NCBI GenBank assembly: GCA_050749785.1
Contig: JBOGSA010000032.1
Span: 1-9,862 of the forward strand
Length of the DNA stretch: 9,862 nucleotides
Source of the DNA: JAGWGI01 sp050749785
GTDB lineage: Archaea > Micrarchaeota > Micrarchaeia > Micrarchaeales > CABMGC01
Direction of reading: 5' to 3'
Numbering within the stretch: position 1 is the first letter of the stretch; each line of letters begins with the position of its first letter. Below, piece after piece: positions 1 through 5,826 of the stretch. The notes under the pieces were generated by a model. That model did not search any database. It saw only the letters and a program-made list of their open reading frames with translations, and was not told the DNA's origin. Both the position numbers and the translations under genes were made by a program.

Positions 1-30
1 TGGGATGAGTGTTCAAATAAAGAGTTTCCC

Positions 31-140
31 TGCAAGGTGCGTGTCTGTTCGCCATACCTTGCACCAAAAGGTCTCCTTTGGAGATGGTCTTGAGATGCCC
101 CATCGTTTGCGATGTTGGGTGGTTCACATAACTAAAACCA
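31..140. other. Hairpin-rich stretch without an ORF; possible structured RNA, strand unknown
   Basis: No credible coding frame covers 1-149, but potential hairpins follow one another closely. TGCAAGGT (31-38) pairs with ACCTTGCA (56-63). TCTCC (72-76) pairs with GGAGA (80-84), with AAG/CTT continuing the stem at 68-70 and 89-91. CATCG (101-105) pairs with CGATG (110-114), with CCC/GGG continuing outside a TT bulge. TGGTT (120-124) pairs with AACCA (136-140). Four hairpins in 110 nt is more than ordinary spacer DNA usually shows. An ACA at 126-128 would suit the 3' end of an H/ACA guide RNA, but I could not fold a convincing pseudouridylation pocket. I see no C/D boxes and no RNase P, SRP or rRNA signature that I recognise. 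It could instead be the 5' leader of the gene at 150, or part of an RNA that starts outside the window. Confidence 0.35.
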
Positions 141-149
141 AATAGAGTC

Positions 150-1112
150 ATGTGGTTTAGTAAAAACGCACAGGCCCAAGCGACTGAGAAAATAGTTGAG
201 GAAATAGTGCAAGAGAGAATTAAACAGCAGGCAAAAATCGGAAAGTCTGTTCAGGAAACCTTCGGTAGAGCTCTGGACGCATCTGCTAGGATTTCAGGGA
301 CTGAGATAATCTATCCCTCACTTGCTTTTCAGGTCAACGAAAAATACAAAACCGTGCGTAGAAACAAGGATCTGGTCACCGTTCCGGAATTGGATAACAG
401 CACCTATCTTAGGCTACTAGAAACTTTCAACTCAAATGTGAGAAAAGCTTTTGACTATCAGACAAGGGATGGAAGACTGGATAGATTTTCGGTGTTCAAA
501 GCTGCAGGATCTGCAAACTACTTCAGGATAGGCCAGCACGCTCCGAACTACCATGTGAAGATCTATGCAAGAATAAATGAGGAGTATGGCCCGTCCTTTG
601 TGCACGCTATGATGAAGTGGGCAAAGGAGCGCGGGGATGTGCATCTAGAAGGCAAATTCTACGGGGATTCGTTGTTCAGCAAAAATGCACACAACAAGCT
701 GTGCCTCTATATGCCAGCACTTGAGGTTCCGATAGTAACCGAATTCCTTGTGTCGGTAAAGCACATGTTTGAGCCTGTCAAGCTCAACCACAAGCTGGGA
801 GTACAGCTAATACCTGGAGTTTCGGTTGTTTTGGAAAAATCGGGTTACGCCTCATTTGATGGGATAGTCGATAGGCTTTTCTTCGAATTAGCCGACTACA
901 TAAATCTTGCAAGAGGAGATCTTTACATTCTTGCGCTGCACGGTACCGATAGTACGCGCGGACTCATCAAATCCGAAATAACCACAGACCACTTCCAGTT
1001 CCTATTGGCGAGAAGGTCTAATAGTCGCTGGCCTTCGGTTTCTCAAGCGACATTAGATGAGGATGAGTTTGATAGAACTGCCTTCAAAATTCTATTGCAT
1101 TCAAGTGCATAA
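150..1112 (+). CDS. Orphan 320-aa soluble protein, family not recognised
   Basis: I do not recognise this protein with confidence. It has no signal peptide and no hydrophobic stretch long enough for a membrane segment, so it is probably cytosolic. Residues 1-48 are charged, Gln/Lys/Glu-rich and probably helical. A mixed alpha/beta core spans roughly 80-260, and the last 50 residues are polar and acidic. The order of elements at 124-250 (an FRIG...KIYARI strand, a helix, GKFYGDSLFS, the strand KLCLYMP, a helix, then GVSVVLEKSG and a serine-containing helix) recalls HopA1-like proteins. That family includes a bacterial type III effector and the HopA1-like lyases of class V lanthipeptide synthesis. 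The match is by pattern only, with no catalytic residue to anchor it. ATG 150 is the first start after an in-frame TAA at 129. There is no Shine-Dalgarno sequence. The next gene is NAC, 74 bp downstream on the same strand. Confidence 0.8.
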   Translation: MWFSKNAQAQATEKIVEEIVQERIKQQAKIGKSVQETFGRALDASARISGTEIIYPSLAFQVNEKYKTVRRNKDLVTVPELDNSTYLRLLETFNSNVRKAFDYQTRDGRLDRFSVFKAAGSANYFRIGQHAPNYHVKIYARINEEYGPSFVHAMMKWAKERGDVHLEGKFYGDSLFSKNAHNKLCLYMPALEVPIVTEFLVSVKHMFEPVKLNHKLGVQLIPGVSVVLEKSGYASFDGIVDRLFFELADYINLARGDLYILALHGTDSTRGLIKSEITTDHFQFLLARRSNSRWPSVSQATLDEDEFDRTAFKILLHSSA

Positions 1113-1186
1113 TCCCAATAGCACCAATAAACATCTGCCGGAATAAACCTTGATAATTGTTTGCTACTAATTATTATCCTGATTAA

Positions 1187-1531
1187 ATGATGCCAAATAT
1201 AGACCCAAAGGCGCTCAAGGCGATGATGGACAAGATGGGGATAAAGAGCAACGAGATTCCAGCTAATCGCGTTATAATCGAGGGCAGCGACAAGGACATA
1301 GTCATTGAGAATCCGCAGGTGGTCGGCATAGAGGCCCAAGGAACCCTCTCCTTCCAGATAAGCGGTGATGTACGTGAACAGGCAAAGAACCAACTGGTTG
1401 AGATAAGTGAGGACGACATAAAGACCGTTCAGGAGCAGACTGGAATAGATGACACAGACAAGATAAGGAGCGCGCTTGCAGAGTCGAACGGAGATATAGC
1501 AGAAGCGATAATCAAACTCAAAGGGGGCTAG
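1187..1531 (+). CDS. nac: Archaeal nascent polypeptide-associated complex protein (aNAC)
   Basis: This ribosome-associated chaperone contacts nascent chains near the exit tunnel. Archaea have one alpha-type subunit that forms homodimers, unlike the eukaryotic alpha/beta heterodimer. The 114-aa length is normal for the family. Residues 1-20 (DPKALKAMMDKMGIK) are the typical N-terminal helix. The NAC dimerisation barrel covers about 24-68 (RVIIEGSDKDIVIENPQV to GTLSFQISGD). A C-terminal UBA domain covers about 76-114, including DIKTVQEQTGI and the final DIAEAIIKLKGG. Two adjacent ATGs (1187 and 1190) could both serve as start; either matches the family's N-terminus. TTGATAATT at 1150-1158 is a weak TATA-like candidate. 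The TAG stop overlaps the stop of the convergent DUF424 gene. Confidence 0.96.
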   Translation: MMPNIDPKALKAMMDKMGIKSNEIPANRVIIEGSDKDIVIENPQVVGIEAQGTLSFQISGDVREQAKNQLVEISEDDIKTVQEQTGIDDTDKIRSALAESNGDIAEAIIKLKGG

Positions 1532-1836
1532 ACCACATTATAGATATGCACAAAGGGCACTTTTGCCACTCTTTTTACCTGTCCTTCATCAGCAATCCCC
1601 TTTTTTATGATCACGCCGACAGATTCCTCGCCTACGATATTTGCAGAGTACAATTCATTGAAGCTCAGAGCAGAGAGTATATGCTCCTTGCTCATCAAAT
1701 CTCCCTTATAGAAATCAGAATAGGTCTTGAGATCAAGCTCCATCTTTCCTTCGCTAAACACCTTGCCGATCAGGTTTTCATCGCACATCGCGATCATGTC
1801 CCCCTTCTCGGTTTTGTGCACCTTTATGTAGATCAT
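1528..1836 (-). CDS. DUF424 family protein
   Basis: This small conserved archaeal protein of unknown function has 102 aa, about the usual family length. Family-like elements are the N-terminal strand MIYIKVHKT, the segment MIAMCDENLIGKVFSEG (residues 14-30), a central FYKGDL motif, SANIVGEESVGVIIKKG (64-80, a stretch that is well conserved in the family), and the C-terminal strand VPFVHIYNV. It has no transmembrane segment and is probably cytosolic. The neighbourhood of NAC and tRNA genes fits an informational role, but this is only suggestive. A TATA-like box at 1852-1861 lies 16-25 bp upstream of the ATG, which implies a leaderless or nearly leaderless mRNA. Its promoter is back to back with that of tRNA-Ser. 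Confidence 0.9.
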   Translation of the reverse strand: MIYIKVHKTEKGDMIAMCDENLIGKVFSEGKMELDLKTYSDFYKGDLMSKEHILSALSFNELYSANIVGEESVGVIIKKGIADEGQVKRVAKVPFVHIYNVV

Positions 1837-1851
1837 GAGAACAATCCAACC

Positions 1852-1861
1852 TTAATAAATA
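1852..1861 (-). promoter_or_regulatory. TATA-like box for the DUF424 gene
   Basis: The minus strand reads TATTTATTAA here, centred about 20 bp upstream of the ATG at 1836. This spacing fits an archaeal promoter that makes a leaderless transcript. It sits next to the plus-strand box for tRNA-Ser, so the two promoters diverge from one AT-rich segment. Confidence 0.45.
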
Positions 1862-1869
1862 TTCAATAC

Positions 1870-1878
1870 TTATAATAA
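1870..1878 (+). promoter_or_regulatory. TATA box for tRNA-Ser
   Basis: TTATAATAA is centred 26 bp before the first base of the tRNA at 1900, the standard archaeal distance between TATA box and transcription start. It implies transcription starting at or near the mature tRNA 5' end. Confidence 0.6.
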
Positions 1879-1899
1879 CTTACTGCAAATTGCAAATGT

Positions 1900-1995
1900 G
1901 CCGAGGTGGCGGAATCCGGTAACGCGCCAGACATTGGGCGAAACTCGAGATCTGGTTTCCGCAAGGAAGTTAGGGTTCAAATCCCTACCTCGGCG
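1900..1995 (+). tRNA. tRNA-Ser (CGA) with a probable 12-nt intron
   Basis: The gene folds as a class II tRNA. The acceptor stem is GCCGAGG (1900-1906) with CCTCGGC (1988-1994), and the D stem is GCG/CGC (1909-1911 with 1923-1925). The long variable arm is TTCC-GCAA-GGAA (1957-1968). The T stem is TAGGG/CCCTA with loop TTCAAAT. The discriminator is G (1995), as expected for archaeal tRNA-Ser and not for tRNA-Leu. The anticodon stem is CCAGA (1927-1931) with TCTGG (1951-1955), but 19 nt lie between instead of 7. The last seven, CTCGAGA (1944-1950), form a complete loop with anticodon CGA. Twelve extra bases, at 1932-1943 or equivalently 1933-1944, therefore look like an intron at position 31/32 or 32/33, not the usual 37/38. 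No CCA is encoded. The serine identity is well supported; the intron is inferred. Confidence 0.88.
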
Positions 1996-1997
1996 TC

Positions 1998-2003
1998 TTT
2001 TTT
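1998..2003 (+). terminator. Oligo-T terminator of tRNA-Ser
   Basis: Six T residues start three bases after the tRNA 3' end, as at many archaeal tRNA terminators. The run overlaps the stop codon of the convergent glycosyltransferase (TTA on the plus strand at 2002-2004), so the spacer between the two genes is almost entirely terminator. Confidence 0.55.
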
Positions 2004-3564
2004 AACCGTACTTGAAGAGCAATACTGTAGCAAGTGAGTATAGTATTCCATACCATGCGAGCCATATTCCTCCAGCGAGGTTGAAGATTGAGAGTGCGTA
2101 AGCGCTCAGGCCAAACATGACCGATGCGAACGCAATCTCGCTCTTTGTGTTCCAAACCGAATATCCTATGTTGTTCTTGCCGCTGCGCAGCTTGCTCCTG
2201 TTCCAGTTTATTCCCGGATTCATGTTCATGATCGTAGCAAGTGCAGCCTTTGCCCTAACAAAGGCGAGCGCATAATTGAGAAGAAATACCATAAATCCCT
2301 TGCTAAACGACTTGAAATATATCTTGGTCAGCAAAACTGGTGTCAGTAGCGAGAGTGTGAATGCAAAGAATCCCAAAATCTCAAGATATATCGGGAGCTG
2401 CGATGTGGAAAGGAAGTTGCTTATGCTTATGTGCGCAAACGGAAGCGCAGCGAAGACGACCCCGATTGAAACGAATGTGAACATTATGAGAACTACGGAA
2501 AGATAGTTTAGTCCAAAGCCGTGGGTTATGTAGTCCATGTATGCAAGGATGTGCGGCTTTCTCTTCTCCGCCTTCTGGCTCTTCCTCTTGAAGAAATAAC
2601 TTATGAACTGTGTGTCGCCGTAATTGTATCTCCACTGCTGCTTCACAAGCTCGGTGAATGTCTTTATCGGTCGCCCTAGCGCATACACTTTTGGCAAATA
2701 CATGCTCTTGTATCGATGCATGTCTGATTCGAAGCTAAAGAAAGTGTCTTCTATCACGTATTCAGGGAAGCCCCCTATGTCATCAAGCGCAGCCCTTCTG
2801 ATGAACCCGCACGATCCCGCGAACACGGCGGTGTTGTTAAGGGCCCTTGCAGGCTGTATGAACTTGAAGAAAAATGCATCGAATATGTTTACTGAATCGG
2901 AGAAGAACGAATACTTTGCGTACTGCTTCTCGGTTTGTATGTATGATACCTTTTCGTCTGACATATATGGCAGGGTGTCCACAATGAAGTTTCTGTCAAT
3001 GAGATATTCATCTGCGTCAAAGACCGCCAAAAATTCCTCCTTGGAATGCTTGAGCATGTTGTTTAGTGCACCGGCCTTGAATCCCTGCCTGTCATCCCTA
3101 TGGAGGTAAATCAGTCCAAGCTTTTTGCTCATCTTGGAGAGGGAGGCGGCAATTTCCATATCCGTTGAATCATCAAGAAGATAGAAACGAATCTTGTTCT
3201 TTGGGTAGTTTAGCTTCATAAGCTGCGTAACGTTCTTCTCCACCATCGCAGGATCCTCGTTGTATACCGGAACTGCCACAGCAACTGACGGATGCCCTGA
3301 AAACTTCTTCAGTGCACTCTTTATCTTCTTAAGATAAGACTCGTAAAAGAAGGACCTGAAATACCAAATCGAGGAATAGATGTTGAAGAAACCTGCGATC
3401 AGCGATAGAGCTGTGAATGAAGCTGCGAGAAGGTACATGTATGGCGATTGCGCCACGTAGAAGAGGTAAACGGAGAAGATCATCCCTGCAACCGAGAGGG
3501 TGACAAAAAGAAGTACGGCAAGGGTCCTTCCGAAAAAACGCCTGTTGAGCCAGCTTCTATCCAT
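2002..3564 (-). CDS. Membrane GT2-family glycosyltransferase, cellulose-synthase-like
   Basis: This processive-type family 2 glycosyltransferase (520 aa) probably uses a nucleotide-activated sugar to build an envelope polysaccharide, glycan or glycolipid. The sugar and acceptor are unknown. Two N-terminal membrane segments (about 14-36 and 43-63) precede the cytosolic GT-A domain. Visible motifs are AVPVYNED (97-104), the nucleotide-binding LLDDSTD (129-135), RDDRQGFKAGALN (156-168), the metal-binding DAD (183-185), GSCGFIRR (250-257), the catalytic-base motif IED (271-273), and QQWRY (309-313). The last is a QxxRW variant with Tyr for Trp. Four or five C-terminal membrane segments follow (about 352-375, 393-415, 424-445, 476-495 and 498-517). 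No PilZ domain is present. It is on the same strand as TruD, 68 bp further downstream, but has its own candidate TATA box. Confidence 0.93.
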   Translation of the reverse strand: MDRSWLNRRFFGRTLAVLLFVTLSVAGMIFSVYLFYVAQSPYMYLLAASFTALSLIAGFFNIYSSIWYFRSFFYESYLKKIKSALKKFSGHPSVAVAVPVYNEDPAMVEKNVTQLMKLNYPKNKIRFYLLDDSTDMEIAASLSKMSKKLGLIYLHRDDRQGFKAGALNNMLKHSKEEFLAVFDADEYLIDRNFIVDTLPYMSDEKVSYIQTEKQYAKYSFFSDSVNIFDAFFFKFIQPARALNNTAVFAGSCGFIRRAALDDIGGFPEYVIEDTFFSFESDMHRYKSMYLPKVYALGRPIKTFTELVKQQWRYNYGDTQFISYFFKRKSQKAEKRKPHILAYMDYITHGFGLNYLSVVLIMFTFVSIGVVFAALPFAHISISNFLSTSQLPIYLEILGFFAFTLSLLTPVLLTKIYFKSFSKGFMVFLLNYALAFVRAKAALATIMNMNPGINWNRSKLRSGKNNIGYSVWNTKSEIAFASVMFGLSAYALSIFNLAGGIWLAWYGILYSLATVLLFKYG

Positions 3565-3592
3565 CCAATCAGTGATTATAGTAGAAATGTGG

Positions 3593-3602
3593 TTAATATA
3601 TT
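3593..3602 (-). promoter_or_regulatory. TATA-like box for the glycosyltransferase
   Basis: The minus strand reads AATATATTAA, centred about 33 bp upstream of the ATG at 3564, which would leave a leader of under 10 nt. A second AT-rich element, GCTATAAAAAGGG on the minus strand (about 3609-3621), is further away. Either could be the box. No Shine-Dalgarno sequence precedes the ATG. Confidence 0.4.
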
Positions 3603-3632
3603 ATTATAGCCCTTTTTATAGCTGTTTATCCG

Positions 3633-4883
3633 TCAGAGTTTCAGATCCGGTGCCACAAGCTTTAGGTCCAGCGGCTCGGTCTTGGTTATCTCACCGAGAA
3701 GTATGGTTGCGTAGGACCCTGAAGGCAAGGAGAAGCGAACCCGCGCCGAATCGTCCATTCCCTCGTATCCGAAATCCTTGAATGGAGTTACTATCGGCCT
3801 GTAGGTTCCTCGCATGCTGAGCTCTGGCATGCTCTTTATCTTGAAGCTCTCCTTGGTTATCCCAAGCTCCTCTAACACTGCACGCTGATAATCATCTATC
3901 CTCTCATCATCGGTCTCATAGCCCACAATTGTTGATACCGGAATCAGATTCCTCTCTGCGCTCACGCTTTTGATATCAGGAAATCCGTAGAGATCTTGTG
4001 AGCAAAAGAGCTTCGCCTTGTCTAGCGTATCTTCTTTTGCCATCAGTTCCGTTGCATAGTTGAAGATCAGTGCCTCAACAGCATGTATGAACATTATTGA
4101 TATTCCTCTAGGTATCGATCTGAGTGCACGCGCAAAATCAGTTCCCTCTCTGGAAAGCGCGTAAAGCATACTTCTCTCCTGCTTCAAATACCCTGGGAAG
4201 TATTGCAGCGCCCTTCCGAAATCTCTTTCTTCCAAAAGCGTCTTCCTTGCCTGCACAGCTTCCTCGTTTCTCTCGTTGACGGTTGAAGTGAGCAGTTCCA
4301 TCACTGCTCCCTCAGGGTCGTTCTTAAGTATGTGCATTCCCACCTTGAAGTTATTCAGCCTGTTACCGAATCTTTGAGCATCAAAGTAATTGAGTATCTT
4401 TGAATCGAGTTCTTCGGATATCTTTTCGATGTTCGATGGATTGCAGTCGCTTATCACAACATCAAACGAGTTGCCCAGCAGCTCGCCCATTTCAACTCCA
4501 TTCTTTGACTGCCATGCTCCGTTTATTGAGATGTCTTTAGTTTTCACCCCAGATAGAGCTTCTGGTTTTGCTCCAAAAATGCTTGCAAGCTGCGTTGTGG
4601 TTGCGTTCCTGTCCTTCATGCCTGCATAACCAACCGACTTGACCCCCCTCCCAAGCCTTTTTGCAACCACCTGCAGCGCAGATATAGTGTTCCATTCGGT
4701 TTTCTGCAGCACAAATGTTACGAACTTGCCCTCTTTGTCTTCAATCGCCCCGAGCTCTTCAAAGGTGTAATTTTTGCCAAGTTCTAGTATCTTCCCATTT
4801 TTTGTAATCTCTTTTACTATGAACTGGTCTGCGCTCTTCTTTATCGTACCGCCTGTCCCTTTACTCTCGGAAAGATATCGCAT
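3633..4883 (-). CDS. truD: tRNA pseudouridine(13) synthase TruD
   Basis: TruD isomerises uridine to pseudouridine in tRNA (U13 in bacteria; archaeal and eukaryotic Pus7 relatives modify U13 and/or U35). The 416-aa length is normal for an archaeal TruD. The catalytic motif GYAGMKDRNATTTQ is at 85-98, with Asp91 as the predicted nucleophile. The second family motif reads NYFDAQRFGNR at 165-175, where most members have NYFG; Asp168 replaces the Gly. The TRUD insertion domain follows up to about residue 335. The C-terminal part returns to the catalytic fold (LPSGSYATILLGEI near residue 393). The ATG at 4883 has a TATA-like box 17-26 bp upstream and no Shine-Dalgarno sequence, which suggests a leaderless mRNA. 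The gene is divergent from the PRODH-like gene. Confidence 0.96.
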   Translation of the reverse strand: MRYLSESKGTGGTIKKSADQFIVKEITKNGKILELGKNYTFEELGAIEDKEGKFVTFVLQKTEWNTISALQVVAKRLGRGVKSVGYAGMKDRNATTTQLASIFGAKPEALSGVKTKDISINGAWQSKNGVEMGELLGNSFDVVISDCNPSNIEKISEELDSKILNYFDAQRFGNRLNNFKVGMHILKNDPEGAVMELLTSTVNERNEEAVQARKTLLEERDFGRALQYFPGYLKQERSMLYALSREGTDFARALRSIPRGISIMFIHAVEALIFNYATELMAKEDTLDKAKLFCSQDLYGFPDIKSVSAERNLIPVSTIVGYETDDERIDDYQRAVLEELGITKESFKIKSMPELSMRGTYRPIVTPFKDFGYEGMDDSARVRFSLPSGSYATILLGEITKTEPLDLKLVAPDLKL

Positions 4884-4899
4884 TCAAACACCAGAAGGC

Positions 4900-4909
4900 A
4901 TTTTAAACC
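4900..4909 (-). promoter_or_regulatory. TATA-like box for truD
   Basis: The minus strand reads GGTTTAAAAT, centred about 21 bp upstream of the truD ATG. The distance fits a transcript with no leader or a very short one. Confidence 0.45.
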
Positions 4910-4946
4910 TTGACATACAAGTTATTAATCAATCATTTTATTAGGC

Positions 4947-4977
4947 ACGTTGCCACACGTATTTTCATCGGCAACGT
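4947..4977. repeat. Perfect 8-bp inverted repeat in the truD / PRODH-like promoter region
   Basis: ACGTTGCC (4947-4954) and GGCAACGT (4970-4977) are exact inverse complements separated by 15 bp, with arm centres 23 bp apart (about two helical turns). The right arm directly abuts TATAATATAT (4977-4986). The position suggests an operator for a dimeric regulator of the PRODH-like operon, possibly also affecting truD. It could instead form an RNA hairpin if transcription begins upstream of 4947. Confidence 0.5.
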
Positions 4978-4986
4978 ATAATATAT
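4977..4986 (+). promoter_or_regulatory. TATA-like sequence just before the PRODH-like ORF
   Basis: TATAATATAT immediately precedes the GTG at 4987. If it is the TATA box, transcription would start near 5005-5012, inside the predicted reading frame, and the first in-frame ATG would be at 5065. The alternative box CATTTTATTAG (4934-4944) would start transcription near 4965-4970 and include GTG 4987. The sequence alone does not decide between them. Confidence 0.35.
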
Positions 4987-5826
4987 GTGGTTGTCTTGAA
5001 GCAAGAATCGCTGGTAGAAAAGGTCATATACCGATTGATAAGAAAGCACATCTCCGGTCCGACCATGGGCTCAGCAATAGCTCGGGCAAAGCAGTTCAAT
5101 GGCAAGGGCATACCGGTTTCGATAAGTTTCATGTCGCAGCCCCCGAAGGATCGGGCGAAGGCAAACTACATAACTACGACATACCTGCAGCTCATAAGAG
5201 AGATATCAAGGATGGGCATAAAGGCAAATGTGCACCTAAAGTTCGAGCAGCTCGGTCAGAGAGTGTCAGATGATTTTGCAATCGAAAATCTTTCGCAGAT
5301 ACTTGAAACCGCCAAAAAGTGGGGAGTGTTTGTATGGTGCGAGATATCTGATCCAATCAGAGAACCGATTCTACTTAACCGGCTTCACGGGGCCCAGGGT
5401 CTTGGGGTTGCGCTAAACAGCATAGAGGACGCGATAAGCTATGCGAAGAGGAACAAGGGAATCAAGGAGCTCAAGGTGAATTGCAGGGGACACACTGAGG
5501 ACGCAAAGGAGAAGCACGACTCGACAGCAGCATCCCTCGAAGCGCTCGCAGCAAGCGCAAAGAGCCTTGTCCTACATTCGCCAAAGGAGGCTTATGTGTC
5601 GAGGTTGATGAAGAAAAACCCGAAATACCGAAAATCTTTAATCTTTGAGTTCCAATTAGGCTACGGCGAAAAAAAGCTGAACAAGATGCTCAAGAAGGGA
5701 ACACGGCTTAGCGTTTACATCCCGTTCGGGAAAGATTGGGCAAGCTATGCGATGACAAACGTTCCAGAAGGTTATACAAGGGCTCTGGCAAACAGGCTGC
5801 TCACAGAGGGCGGCGAGGGTGTTTAG
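4987..5826 (+). CDS. Proline dehydrogenase (PRODH)-like TIM-barrel protein
   Basis: The 279-aa protein matches the order of motifs in the FAD-dependent PRODH barrel. It has an opening strand segment ISGPTMGSAIARAKQFNGKG (22-41), ELKVNCRG (161-168, where PRODH has its RLVKGAY-like strand), LVLHSP (194-199, the ATH-like strand), EFQLGYG (221-227, compare EFQMLYG) and YIPFGKDW (244-251, compare YVPFGxDWxPY). Canonical PRODH oxidises proline to pyrroline-5-carboxylate. The C-terminal RRxxE substrate-binding motif is not recognisable here: NVPEGYTRALANRL occupies the place. Proline as substrate is therefore uncertain, and no pyrroline-5-carboxylate dehydrogenase gene is nearby. The start is uncertain: GTG 4987, TTG 4996 or ATG 5065, none with a Shine-Dalgarno sequence. 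The stop codon abuts the start of the SDR gene, so the two are probably cotranscribed and translationally coupled. Confidence 0.8.
   Translation: MVVLKQESLVEKVIYRLIRKHISGPTMGSAIARAKQFNGKGIPVSISFMSQPPKDRAKANYITTTYLQLIREISRMGIKANVHLKFEQLGQRVSDDFAIENLSQILETAKKWGVFVWCEISDPIREPILLNRLHGAQGLGVALNSIEDAISYAKRNKGIKELKVNCRGHTEDAKEKHDSTAASLEALAASAKSLVLHSPKEAYVSRLMKKNPKYRKSLIFEFQLGYGEKKLNKMLKKGTRLSVYIPFGKDWASYAMTNVPEGYTRALANRLLTEGGEGV

Noticed and set aside
1..149. H/ACA guide, RNase P RNA or SRP RNA
   Set aside because: ACA at 126-128 and the hairpins are suggestive, but no pseudouridylation pocket, RNase P conserved region or SRP helix 8 motif could be identified, so no class is assigned.
1546..1875. 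109-aa plus-strand ORF over the DUF424 gene
   Set aside because: The minus-strand DUF424 protein is family-like and has a TATA box at the right distance; the plus frame is its shadow.
1932..1937. Reading tRNA-Ser with an intron at the canonical 37/38 site, giving anticodon TTG (Gln)
   Set aside because: Position 33 would be A instead of T, and a long variable arm with discriminator G does not fit tRNA-Gln. The CTCGAGA loop fits Ser(CGA) fully.
1900..1995. tRNA-Leu instead of tRNA-Ser
   Set aside because: Both have a long variable arm, but no Leu anticodon follows a T33 in the loop region, and the discriminator is G, not A.
2624..3109. 161-aa plus-strand ORF inside the glycosyltransferase gene
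   Set aside because: It is antisense to strongly conserved GT2 motifs, has Ser/Cys-rich low-quality composition and no ribosome-binding site; a frame shadow.
4950..5273. 107-aa plus-strand ORF starting at 4950 over the PRODH-like gene
   Set aside because: It is in another frame from the PRODH motifs and ends early; no recognisable domain.
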